Positions 1 through 11,591 of a stretch of DNA of 64,000 bases are shown here, one piece after another. The notes under the pieces are model-generated. The model had not been told where the DNA came from. It did no database searches and was given only the letters and a program-made list of their open reading frames with translations. The stretch's first letter is position 1; each line of letters starts with the position of its first letter. The position numbers and the translations under genes were made by a program. The stretch comes from Pseudevernia furfuracea (Eukaryota; Ascomycota; Lecanoromycetes; Lecanorales; Parmeliaceae): NCBI GenBank assembly GCA_022315425.1, contig JAIUPT010000017.1, forward strand, positions 248,001-312,000, in the 5' to 3' direction.

Positions 1-1033
1 ATGATCACGTATAACGAGCTTAGCTTCAAGTCGCGAGAATAAAATATCTATAAGAGCATTAGTAGAATACGTTGATTGAGAAGAAAGTTGAATAATAATA
101 ATTACTAAAGTAGTAGTAGATGGGACGCGATCAAGTATTCGCTAAATATTATTTTCAGAGATCTTTTAACGATAAGATTCAAAGATAGTTTAGATGTGTT
201 AATAACATATATATAATTCAGAAGTATATTAATTTATTCGAAGATCAATAGAGCGAGATGAGTACGACGTATCTTTATTCTAAGTAAAGTGTCGATTTTT
301 AGTGTCTAGACAATAGGCTTGAGACGGAAAAAAAGTATTCGAAAAGAGAGTTTCGTGCATTATGTACGCTTGCACATCATAGAGTAAGCGCTTGCGTAAG
401 TGCGCATGCGTGAAGTTACCGACACCGAGCGCGATTTTAAAAAATGAAAACTCCATGTTGCATCTGCATATTGATAGAGACTGCATAATGAAATCATTAC
501 TTCTTCACGCAGATAGTCTTCGATTTCTTGATCTTCGTGATATCATAATTGCATGTTGAAGCGAAAACTTGGTTTAGGACTCGACTTGAATTTGCGTGAA
601 TATAAGATCTGTAGATGACCTCGCATCTTTCGTTCAAGATCGGCCTTTAGACACTTGAGCGTGTCTTAGGTCGAAACTTGGATCGATTTGAGGTCTTCCG
701 GAAGCCTGACTTGAGATAAAAGATATATGTCTTAGAATATGCAGCTCTCGTTGCATAGAAAGTGACCTCAAGTCGACTAATTTAGCGCTACGAACTATGC
801 TTCTCAGGGTTACTCGCCGAGGGCGATATTTGAAGCATCTCAAACGGGACGGGGAGCTCGTTCTAGGTAGTTGCTGATAGAAGCGATAATGTGAGAGATT
901 GAGATTCTAGAGACGAATCATGGCTACCTACCAGATGGTAGTTCGCTGAAAGGAGCCGTGCTTTTCCGCCACGTATCCGAAGTAATCTCGATATAGCACG
1001 TCCTGGCCATACTGAAGATGTCGAACGGCAGAC
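1..1033. other. Gene-poor, partly RIP-mutated DNA
   Basis: The first ~270 bases are strongly AT-rich and lack CpA/TpG. Bases ~280-1030 have more balanced composition but hold only short open frames (positions 280-486 and 634-843, both minus) that resemble no family I know and look like chance frames. No RNA gene or conserved coding exon is visible. Confidence 0.5.
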
Positions 1034-3228
1034 TCATGGCTCTAAATCATGCTTCAAGACTTTCAGAGGCGTAGGTGATAGCGATCTCCTCCCGGCCGAA
1101 GGCCTCCCAGGATTTAGGGCAGAGCCAGCTCGCTCTGCAAAGACCAATTCATTCTCTTTAAGATTCGTCAACAAACTCTTCGATCTTCCAGCAGTAGTAA
1201 ACAAAATCTTCAGAACCCGACCTGAGCCTTCAGCTGGAGGATTCCTGTATATTCTGTGACCGCGAAGTGTATTAATGAAGGCTGTCATATGTTTTGTGGT
1301 GCTCCTGTCATCTAAGACCTCAAGACCATCGATGACGCAGAAAAGCATGGGCGGTGAGAGGTCAAGCAATTCTCCTAGCACTGTGATGGCCTCATCGTAG
1401 GAGCCTACGCTTCCGTCAACTTTTGCGAGCTTCTGCTCTCCCAGGATTTCGGTGTAGCTCATGAAGGATGGTAATAATTCTATCAATTGTCGTATGAGTG
1501 CATACGTCAAGGCAATGAGTCCTTTCATTTCTGCGGTCATACCACTTGATAACTTCGTACCACGTCGAGGGAGTTCACAGAAGTACGAGATCACTGGAAT
1601 CTGCGCCTGGATTGCAGACGCCACGTAGTCTGTAGCAACCATGATCGTTGGGGGCGTGTCCACCACCTGATTTGGGCCAGCGATGCAAAGTATCTGAGAC
1701 CCACTTGTGGTCCATTCTTCCAGAGCGGATACGACTTGCCAATCCATGTAGGTAACAGAAGATGCATCGTGCTCTATCATGAAACGGTCACGATTGATGT
1801 GGTTCTCAAGATTACTGGAGAAGAGTAGAATGTCGTCTCTTCCCGGCAATTCTATAGCGCATCAATACCCCTCCGCTGAATTTAGGTGATAGGAGATATC
1901 TTACTATTATCACGGAGAAGACTTGATGCGACATCTTCTACCGTGTGTCGGCCTTGGGTTGCTTCTAATTCCCTCGAAGGTTAGCATAGAATCCTTTTCT
2001 AGTACATGCATCATCAAAACTTACCCCTATTCTGAGTATGCCCATCATGGAGGAAAGCCGACGCCTGCCCTTGTAATAGAGCTTTAGCTCCCAGCGCCAC
2101 GAGGTGAAGAAGTCTCGGCTGGTCCGTAAAAAGCATACGTATATTATCCTCCTCTTTGGCCCTTTCTTTAGTAGCTCTCTCCTCTCGTTCTCTTCTCTCG
2201 ACGGCTTCCCTTTCTAGACCCTGCAGCCCAATACTCAGATTCTGTCCGACTTTTGCGAAATCAGTTCTCATGTATCGAATCTCAGAGTGTGACGCGTGCT
2301 GAGCTTCTCGATTGATCGAAGCAGAGATCTGCTTGATGTTGGCTACTTGGTCTTCAAACTTCTCATAGAAATCTTCCTTGAAGCTGGAAAGCAGGCGACT
2401 TGAAGATCTCTTTGTATACCATTCGATGGCGTTTCTCAAAAAGCAGAAAATATGTGCATATAAGGTAGCGATACCACCTATCAGTGCCTTGGTGGCATAC
2501 AAGGCACACTCTTTGGCGCAGACAGCAACAGCCTCTGTAATCTCAAGCAGTGCCCGAGACAACCCAGATGCAATTTTCTCGTAATTGGCTGAAGCCTTCA
2601 GCAAATTAGGGCCCGAACTTGCAACTTAAGGAAGCCAGTCTTACCTTTAACAGAGTCTGTAACGTTCCGCAAAAGATCGATGCATACTGACTATCGGATG
2701 GTAGGACTTTGAGAAGAGTCGAATGAGAGTTCAATGCGCTGCCGACACGCCGGAGATACTTCTTTGTGATACCCCACGCCCCCTTCTCCCTCTTTTGCTG
2801 CCACTCGTCCTCGATTCCTTTCATCACATTCACGACGTCTTCGAAGTCTGCTGGGCGTCTTGCTGACTCGACACGAGCATCAGGGGGAAGGATGTGCCGA
2901 AATTGGGTCCATGTATCATTCAGCTTTTGGCGCTCTACGTCCAATTTCCGAATGTCCGGATCGCTGCGGCGGGCATTGTTAGAATGATTCGGTCATTGAT
3001 CCGCGAATTTGCTGCCTACTCTGCGATTGTCCAAGGCTCAAAGTGCTTGCGCAGCTCGGCTAGTTCCTCATCAATATGGTCCCCTCTCTTCCTGTCTTCC
3101 ACCACGATCCGGGCGAGTTGATCCGAAGGCGCGTCGGGAGACATCCTAGCCTCGAGCTCGAAGCTGAAACTTCGGTACAATTCCTTTGCTCTGGGATGAT
3201 AGCTTTTCTCATCTGGGTCGTCGTTCAT
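1034..3228 (-). CDS. DUF7708 / STAND-like protein lacking a visible P-loop
   Basis: Predicted five exons on the minus strand: 3228-3020, 2963-2645, 2595-2025, 1964-1905 and 1851-1034, giving 658 residues. Donors are GTAGGC, GTAAGA, GTAAGT and GTAAGA; branch-like CTAAC/CTAAT precede most acceptors. Exons 2-3 match my memory of the fungal DUF7708 domain (short charged helices, LLK then a long amphipathic helical block, then a Glu/Arg-rich coiled coil). The last exon resembles the NTPase part of fungal STAND/NACHT proteins: IPVISYFCELPRR, an ALIRQL helix, a Walker-B-like FCVIDGLEVLDD and a sensor-like KILFTTAGR. Where GxxxxGKS is expected there is only IAGPNQVVDTPP, so nucleotide binding is doubtful. 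The 60-nt exon 4 is a multiple of three and could be skipped without changing frame. It is divergent from the AAA ATPase gene. Roles of this family in self/non-self recognition are inference. Confidence 0.72.
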
Positions 3229-4012
3229 AATCGCGAGATGAAATCCGGAAGTTTTTTAGAAGGATTGTATCTAATTCAAGCCGGGTGATCATCGCTGATC
3301 TTTCAAGTGGTCTTTCAAGTCAGGGTCCTGAATCAATCTTCGAGCTCATAGTTGCAGTTTGCCGATGCGCTGTTAAAAGCAAGTACCCTCTATCGCAGTA
3401 TCGCAGTGATTTTATGCATGAGATGCGGGGCAGTAGAATGATAAGACTGGGTACCTTCCTCTTTTGACACCTTGCCCCACCGACTGTGCATGAACAACCA
3501 TTCATAGGTCTAAAACCTGCAGGGTCTCCACCCATCCCTCCACAAAAGTCGAGAATTCTATTCCATCTTTCTGCAATACATATTCTGCACCTACGTAAAA
3601 GACATGAAGACCCTAGAGCCTATGGTCTGACTCTGCAGGTCAATTTGCAGCTAAAGCGAGGCTGAATGTCACGACAGCTGATTTATCAGCTCGTCTCTAA
3701 TATCACTAATCTACCATGCTGGAGGACGGGCGGCGTCTAGATTTCCTGCTTAGTGTTCCTCACCATCAGCCTTACAAAATCTCTCGAGTCAACTTTGGTT
3801 GATTTCCTTCTGCCCGCCATCACCTGGCTCAAAGTGTCACTTAGCCTGCGAGACAGCTCGTGATCTAGCGAAACATTGCAAGCACTATCGCAAAGCAAAG
3901 GAGCGAGCGAGCGAGCGTATTGTGAGCTTCTCCCAAGGCTGTCGCATTGTGAGCTGAAAAGCTCAGGGATAGTATTCCTCATTGACACTGCACGGTCAAT
4001 ACATGTTTAGCC
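3229..4012. promoter_or_regulatory. Divergent intergenic region between DUF7708 and AAA genes
   Basis: A 784-bp spacer between two outward-facing genes, so it must hold both promoters. An 83-codon minus frame (3737-3988) starts 24 bp from the AAA start codon; it has no recognisable domain and I do not call it a gene. No clear TATA box was found for either gene. Confidence 0.5.
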
Positions 4013-6728
4013 ATGACTGAACCCGAGCCACCAAAATGCGAGATTAATGCTCAACTGTCTCAGATGCCAGCCGAGAGTCTCTCTGGTACCGCCGTGGGGG
4101 CTGGAGAGACCAGTGGCTTACCGGAAAGCATCATGACTTCGGGCAAGGAGACTAAGCCGGACGCAAATCCAAAATTTCTGGGACCGGTCCAAGTTGTGAA
4201 AGAGAAAGAAAAAGAAAATACGCCAGCTCCGCCCGTTCTCTACAGAGTCCAATACTTGAACACAGATGATGATATCGTATTTAGTAAGGAGAACAAGGAA
4301 CCCATGGAGACTCAGAATACGCTGTCGGCCCTTGGGAAATCTATTATCGAGGTCGTCACGGACGTGCGAATACTCGGATCGTACACTGCTAGTAATCCCG
4401 AGAGGGAAGAGCCCCGAAGCGCAGTCAGTGTTTTAAACACTAAGCTGAAAATCAATTCTCCAGCCATCATTACCGCCCTTCAATCTGTGATCGAGTACTA
4501 CCCAGATCATAGCTTCTCGGAAGCCTCAAACACAATCATGGAGCCTTACGCGGTCTTGATCCATCACGAAGAGGAGCTGAAGGCTTATAGAGACCAATTT
4601 GATCCGAACGCAACCAACTCCGGGGACGAGCTTTGCCATCGTAATGCGAACGCATATGAGCACCTGGGTATACTGCAGAATGTTTTGTTTGAGCGGTCAG
4701 GCACAGCAGTGAAGGCCGAACGGGAACGTCATGCTCGAGGAGTTGCCACATTCGAAATGCTTTGGCTACTCCTCAGACCTGGGACTAACGTCTACTCCGA
4801 TGACAATTATGATGGCAACTACAATGCTTATGTCATCAAATCCGTGGAAGGTGGCGTGTACGGGGGTCGATCTACGTCGTTTCTGATTGATGCGTGGAAT
4901 ATGGACTACGACGGCACTAACATCGGACGGGCCCACTACCCCTTTCTTCAGCGAGCGTACGATGGAGAGAAGGATATCATGTCACTCAAAGTGATTCCGT
5001 GTGAGTTCTGGAGGGAAGACTCGAAGGAGGGAGAAGAGACCAAGCCGCTCAAACTGAAACTGGAAGAAAGGGGGAAGATGTTTTTTAAGCTGGCTCAGAG
5101 GCAGTGCATGGATTTTGATGGGACTACCTATACATGGCCTAGGAAATATGTGAGCATTCTTTAAAATGAGGTCACGGCTTTTCCGAGTATTTGGCTTATT
5201 GAGATGCCAGATCAAAGGACTGACGATGGTGGATAGCGAAGTCTACTACATGGAAGTAGCTTCGGCAAAATCGGCACCAAGGCCTATCCTGGGTGACTGT
5301 GGTGATACCACGGAGTTCGGCGTATCGAAATGCCTCTGCCACGTCTGTTTGAACTCCAAACAGCGTGGTATTCAGCCCAAAATCTCCAGGTATTCGAATT
5401 ACGATGACCTCTTCCCGGAAACAACAAAGTCCCTCACGAACCATCAGTACTTCCTTTGTGCTCCAGAAGTCCACGCATATGTTTTCAAATCACGAGCTTG
5501 GGGTAAGGGTCTCCTCGTTGATGAGTTATTTTAATATAGGATCAAATTGTGGGAAGAGGGACGCTGACAGAAGCATTCGCTTGCAGAGCGCCTAGATGTA
5601 TACTACTTTTCGGATCCCACATTCGATACTGGGATGATAGATACACTAGTTATGGAAGACGAGCGAAGGCGATTGATCAAAGCATTGGCAACAAACTACG
5701 AAAATCAACGCAATCCGAGCAGTCAATCGGCCCACAAACCCTGGGCAGCCGATTTTGTAGCTGGGAAAGGAGAAGGCAAAATATTTTTGCTGCACGGCAA
5801 GCCCGGTGTCGGCAAAACTTACACAGCAGGTATTCCTTGCAGGAATAACCCAGTACTCTCCTGAGCTGTACTGATAGGAGCAGAGTGCATCGCCGCATAC
5901 ACCAAGCGTCCTCTCCTTTCCCTGACCATAAGTGATATCGGCACTCACCCTGCCGATGCCGAAAATAGCCTCAACAGGTATTTTACGCGCGCGAAGCAGT
6001 GGAACGCCATCCTTCTCATAGACGAAGCCGACATCTACATGGAACGGCGCGAAAATCAAGACTTGAATCGGAACAGCCTCGTATCAAGTATTTCCATTCT
6101 TTTCTTCCTGCCTTCGTCCTTACGGATGTCAGTCCCAAACACCGTCGTGATACTTACGAAGGTGCTTAGGCTTCCTGCGCGCAATGGAAAATTGTCAAAG
6201 CATCCTCTTTCTGACAACTAACCGCATTGGCTCCTTCGACGACGCTTTCGTCTCCCGCATCCATATTTCCCTCTATTACCGCGACTTCAGCGAAGATGAC
6301 CGACGCAAGATCTGGAACATCTTTTTCGATAAGTTGGCCCGAGATCGTAAGAATATGATGCAAATTCCAGCAGAGACGATACTCTATGCGACTGAACGGG
6401 AAGTGACGAGCTTGAAATGGAATGGGAGAGAAATCCGTAATGGTAAGTGGGCTTCATTCTACCCGCATTTTGATCAGGATTCGGGGAGAGGGGATGCAGA
6501 GGGCTGATTTCAGGTGCACACATAGCGTTCCAAACAGCAGTTGCCCTAGCCGATTTCGATGGCGCAGATGAGAATGGAAAGACCACCCTGCGCAAGACGC
6601 ATATCCAACAGATCGTGCATATGTCTCAGGAGTTCAAGGACTATCTCAAAGAGTTGCATCGGGGAGACGAGGCCAAGAGGGCGGACCGGCAGCGAATTCG
6701 ATATGATGATTTTGATGAAAAAAGCTGA
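4013..6728 (+). CDS. DUF7025-AAA ATPase
   Basis: Six predicted exons: 4013-5149, 5211-5502, 5587-5829, 5884-6087, 6170-6442 and 6514-6728; 787 residues. The N-terminal half matches the fungal DUF7025 region (an EPYAVLIHH strand, HLGILQNVLFE, then a beta-rich block ending in FDGTTYTW). The C-terminal half is an AAA+ module: Walker A GKPGVGKT at 547-554, Walker B LLIDEAD with D604/E605, sensor-1 FLTTNR, and an arginine-finger-like SRIH. Every junction keeps the family reading frame; for example the G|AG junctions restore the Glu after Walker A. The family is common in Pezizomycotina, usually as cytosolic or organelle-associated ATPases of unknown substrate. Divergent from the DUF7708 gene. Family call is firm; cellular role is not known. 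Confidence 0.88.
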
Positions 6729-7075
6729 GGGATGTGTAGCGACTTTGAATACTGGACCTGGACAGTCGTCAAGTCAGGTCGGGGTTGAATTTGTAGGGAT
6801 GTGTGGAAACGATTCTCTATTCAAGGTTGCAAGGTGGCGTCATCAGTTACTATAAAGTGTAGGTCCAATTAGGCACCTGAATGAATTATACACCTCCGGA
6901 TTCGCCAATATCGATGAAGGTAGTCCCTCATGCAGTAGTAAGTGAAACCCCTCTTTAGACTCCTCGGATAGCGCACCCGGGTGCAAGCTCCGAGGAGGAC
7001 TCACTTCGGCACGAGGGGATATTAGTGACAATTTAATCACTAATAACAGAACGCATATCCGCCTTTTCAATTTTT
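6729..7075. other. 3' flank grading into AT-rich desert
   Basis: Non-coding stretch downstream of the AAA gene. Only a 75-codon minus frame (6843-7070) is open and it shows no family resemblance. Composition becomes AT-rich after ~7020. Confidence 0.4.
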
Positions 7076-7978
7076 ACCCACGACTCGTAATCAATTTAAC
7101 ATCGACTTATCAGATCTCGTAAATTCATTTAGTCACATCATGAAGTTCTCCTCTATTAATCATCTCGAAAACTAAGAACTCTCGACGAGTCACGTCCCCG
7201 TGTCAAAGTGTTTCTTTACGCACGTCGCATTGTGATCGATAATAACATTAGATATATTCAGTCAGTCACGAAGATTCGATAAAATCTAAATAATTCTAAT
7301 TAAGTTTAAAAGAACTTTTATGTTCGTGATATCGTCTTGAATTCCCTTATTATTCTTACTTCTTAAGTTATAGTACGTTTAGCGCAGAGAAGAAATTAAC
7401 ACGTATTTTATTAATATCTTTATTAAGTTTCTATAGAGTGCTTCGTCGAAAAGAATATATCTCTTAATTCTAATAATAATTTTAACTCTTTATAAAAGAA
7501 TTTTATTAAATTTCTATTACTTATTTTATAATTCTTAAATTAATTTCTTATAACTTTTAATCGACGTTTCGATACTCTCGATTAATATACGTTCGTTCGC
7601 TTATAAATAATAATCTAATATTGTCTTTTTATAATATTAAAAAATATCTTAAAAACTATTAAGTCTCTCGATTAAATAAATAAGTTATTAATTTCGATAT
7701 TCGTAGATATTATAGAAGTCGATTAACGACTATATAATTCAAATTCTTAACGAGATTAATCTTATTACGCTTATCGCGACGAAAAGTAAATTAATTATAG
7801 AAGTCGATCTCGATCTCGATATTATTTAAGATAACTATTATCTTAAAGAATAGTTAATAAAAATAATAAATGAAAAAGTTATAAGAATAGAAGTTGTCTT
7901 CGTCGAGACTATTAATTAGTCGCTATCGTGTTATATATATTAATCTAGTCGTCTTTTAAGACTATAATAAATTAATGT

Positions 7979-8466
7979 TACGCTACGTAATAAGACGAAG
8001 TAAGACGAGATTTTAAGTGTCGTATTTCGCTTCGACGCTAAGACGAGATTTAATTGAGATAAGACTAGATAAGACAATTTATTCTTAACGAGATAACGAG
8101 ATTATTTTGATATCTTGATAAACTTTAAATATCTTTAAGCGACTTTCTTAAAATTCGATATTACGTATTGAAGTAAAATAAATAAAAACGAAAAGTAAAA
8201 TACGAAATATAATTACTTAAAAAGATATTTAAAAAGAATAAAAAAGATACGCGAGATAATATTTAAAGAGTTATTATAAAAATAACGATCTCGAGCTAAT
8301 CTAATTAATAGACTTAACGAGATATCGAGATAATCTCGAACAAATCGACGCTAAGACGAGATAAGATAAGATTTTTAGAAAATTCGAAATCTCGACTCGA
8401 TATCTTATCATAAATTCGACTTAATACGAGATCTCGTCGAGACGTCTCGTCTTATTACGTAGCGTA
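7979..8466 (+). mobile_element. TACGCT-family inverted-repeat element, RIP-mutated copy
   Basis: 488-bp element bounded by TACGCTACGTAATAAGACGA at the left and its near-perfect inverse (CGTCTTATTACGTAGCGTA) at the right. Interior is non-coding and shared with copies at 25412, 43893, 50605, 53818 and 56683. No clean target duplication is visible here, perhaps because RIP altered the flanks. Confidence 0.7.
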
Positions 8467-10042
8467 CTAAGAGTATTATTAATTAAAATAATAATTAGTC
8501 TAAATTAGAATAGTAATACTAAGAATATTATTAACTAAAATAGTTATTATTATAATAGATACGCGAGATAAAAGAATAATAATTCGATAATTAATTAAAT
8601 ATTATATTAAGTGTCGCGATTCGTATTAAGTATCGTATTAAGTATTTCGTTAAGTAATTTTAATATTATTATTCTAGTTAATATTCTAACTACTAATCTA
8701 ATTACTATTCTAGTTAGTAATACTCTTAATATTACTATTCTAATTTTTATTCTACTTAGTAATACTTTTTAATAGTACTTCTAATAGAATTCTTATCTTA
8801 TTCGTTATATTTTATAAGATATCTCGAATTTATATTATTTCGTAAGATATCTTATTTAAAGATCGTTTTATATCTTTATAAAGATATAGTATCTAGTCTT
8901 TTTAATTTTATATTATTAGTATATATGAAAGAATAAGATAAAACTAAGTCAAAAAATCTTAATCTATATATATAGTTAATAATTAAATTAATAGATCTAC
9001 GCTTTTTAATTAGACTCGCTTTATTAGCTCGTTAGATCTTTCGACGCTCTTATTAAAAAATATAATAATACTTTTTTATAATTTTAATTGTTCTATACTA
9101 TTTATATATAATTTCTTAAATCTTTCGTTAATTATAGAACTCAACGTTCGCATTTTAACGTTATGAGATTTATCAAATTTAACTTATTATTAATAAAGTA
9201 AAATTTTAATATCGATACTCGATCGATTACTTTTTAAGAAATACGCGACTTTGATTTCTTTTACGTATAAGTCTTATATTTTAAATAACTTTTTATCTTT
9301 CTATTACTTTTTTAATATTTCTTTTCTAATTATAAAGACTTATTTACTTTATTTAGAAAATCAAGAATTTTTAAAATCGATCTTATAATTGTTAATAAAC
9401 TCTAAGTTGAAAGTTTTTTAATCTTGAAGAGTTTTCGAAAATACGCGATTTCGAAATCAACTTTTAAAATTCTAAAAATACGTTTCACGAATTTTATTCG
9501 TAAGTCTATACTTATATTATAATATAAAACTAGTTAAAATAAGTTATGTATTATATCTTCTTAATTAGTACTTAAATCTTCTTTATTAATATATATAAAA
9601 GAATAAGATAGAACTAAGTTAAAAAATCTTATATTTATATATATAGTTAATAATTAATTCGATTACTTTACGCTTTTTAATTAGACTCGCTTTATTAATT
9701 TATTAGATCTCTCAAACGCCCTTATCAAAAAAAAATAGATAATATTCTTTAACAACTTTAATTGTTCTATTTTCTCTAAATAAGATTTTCTTAAATTTTC
9801 GTTAATTATAGAGTTTAACTTGCGTATTCTAACGAGATAAGAATTATTAAATTCGATCTCTTATTAATAAAGTAAAGTAAAACTTTAATATCGTTACTTA
9901 ATCGCTTAACTTCGAAGCATTTCTTCTCGAAGATACGCAACTTCGAAATCAATCTTCGAAATTCAAGAACACGTTTTACGAACTTAATTCGTAAGTCTAT
10001 ACTTATATTAATTAAAGTAAGATAACTAAGTTAAAGAAGATA

Positions 10043-10300
10043 TACGCTGCGCAACGAGACGAGACGTCTCGACGAGATTTCGTATTAAGTCGAATTCGAA
10101 GTAAGATATCGAAGCGAGTTTTCGAATTTTTTAAAAATCTTATCTCACTTTATCTTAGCGTCGATTTATTCGAGATTATCTCGATATCTCGTTAAGTCTA
10201 TTAATTAGATTAACTCGAGATTATTACTTTTATAATAACTCTTTAAATATTATTTTACGTATCTTTTTTATTATCTTTTTAAGTAATTATACTTTATATT
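10043..10300 (-). mobile_element. TACGCT-family element, inverted partial copy
   Basis: Begins TACGCTGCGCAACGAGACGA and follows the family consensus in reverse for ~260 bp, then loses similarity around 10300. The second terminus is missing. Confidence 0.6.
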
Positions 10301-10395
10301 CTAATTTGTTAATTAATAAAACGACTCTATTATATAACTATATAGAATTTATATAGTAAATTAAGAAGAAGAGAAGAAGAAGAATAGCTAAGAGT

Positions 10396-10436
10396 CGCCC
10401 ACTAGCGCCACGCTAAAAAGCACGCTAGTGCGGGCG
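10396..10436. repeat. GC-rich hairpin island inside the AT desert
   Basis: Arms CGCCCACTAGCG (10396-10407) and CGCTAGTGCGGGCG (10423-10436) can pair imperfectly around a short loop containing AAAAA. It stands out as G+C-rich and unmutated. It could be the end of a transposon; function unknown. Confidence 0.45.
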
Positions 10437-11159
10437 GAACGGTCTATAATTGACTGATTTTAACATATTCTCGTAAGATATTTTAGCGGAGAATTGTGAT
10501 TCTGAACTACGATCTATAGACGATTACTTGACTTGTTACGATATTAGAACGATTTCTTAGTTTCGAAATTACATACCGATTTCTTAAATACTACGTTTCA
10601 AAAAGACTATCGTATTATTTTTTAAGTAGTATTTAAACAGTTACTTACTTAATACGTTTACTTTTTTTATACGCTCTACAATCTCTATCGTATCAATTAT
10701 CTCACGTGTCTATAACTATTAAGCTTATCAAGTCAAGTACTCGTGAGTATTAAATAGCGAGAAACATTAACGCTTTTAAATATTTAACTGCAAAAATAAG
10801 CAATTTAGACGATTTTCTCGCGAGGATAACTTATTTTAATATATGCGCTCACTGTGATAAGAGACACGAAGTCTATGTATAATGACATGTTGAAAGTGAG
10901 ATTGCGGAATTCTGCACTTAGATTGTCGAAGTTAGTCTTTCGACGCTAATTGAAAGATATAGCTAACTAATCATGAGACGATTATTATTTAAGAACGTTT
11001 CATCGATCGAGAACGTCTATAAATTGTTACGATTATTATTTGTCACTTTCAAATAAAAAGTATATTAGAGTGTAACGTCTCGTTAGTACTACAGTAGCAC
11101 TACCGTAGATTTACGATATCAAATCCTAACCTTGTGTCGCTAAGATATCTTATAGATAC

Positions 11160-11480
11160 CTACTCGCTTTCACCTACTAATATAACACATCTACTAATAC
11201 AATACTCTCAAATTCGAAAACTTCATTTTTCGTCGTTTAACAACAGTAATTAAAATTAAGTGAAAAGAGAAATTATAGAATGTAGAATCTAGATTTTTAA
11301 TATTTAAAATTTTTTTGAATCAAAGTTATATTGATGAACGCAGATAATGATATAACAAAGTCTATTTAATTCTTCGAGGGCCAGCGTGGGTTTAGAGAGG
11401 CTTTTAGGGGCGATACACGCCCCGGGATTTTAAAGTGTTGCATTAGTAGATGTGTTGCATTAGTAGGTGACTACGAGTAG
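11160..11480. mobile_element. 321-bp terminal-inverted-repeat element upstream of the hydrolase
   Basis: Two 47-bp arms, 11160-11206 and 11434-11480, are inverted copies matching at 40 of 47 positions by eye; four of seven mismatches are C/T or G/A in the RIP direction on the left arm. Each arm holds the sub-repeat CTACTAATGCAACA twice. The interior (~227 bp) is non-coding. The element ends 111 bp before the hydrolase start codon, so it may contribute promoter sequence. No target duplication was identified. Confidence 0.65.
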
Positions 11481-11527
11481 CGCGCTTTCGGAGGACTGCT
11501 GTCACATTCCAGAACAGTGTGAGAGAC

Positions 11528-11535
11528 TATATAAA
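11528..11535 (+). promoter_or_regulatory. TATA box candidate of the hydrolase gene
   Basis: TATATAAA lies 56 bp before the ATG at 11592, a plausible distance for a fungal core promoter with a short 5' UTR. Confidence 0.45.
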
Positions 11536-11591
11536 TTACACCATCCTCCGAACAAAAGGGAACCTATCTGTAATTAGAGTATCATTCAATC

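Larger units (their letters stand above)
7076..11100. repeat. RIP-mutated AT-rich desert
   Basis: About 4 kb in which CA and TG dinucleotides are nearly absent while CG is frequent, so C-to-T change has hit CpA selectively. It contains degenerate repeats annotated separately: a TACGCT-ended element at 7979-8466, an inverted partial copy from 10043, and two copies of another repeat near 8916-9530 and 9590-10015 that share the phrase TTAGACTCGCTTTATTA. No intact coding sequence. Confidence 0.85.

Noticed and set aside
3737..3988. 83-codon minus frame in the DUF7708/AAA divergent promoter
   Set aside because: No family pattern, would overlap the AAA gene's promoter with a 24-bp gap, and composition is not distinctive.
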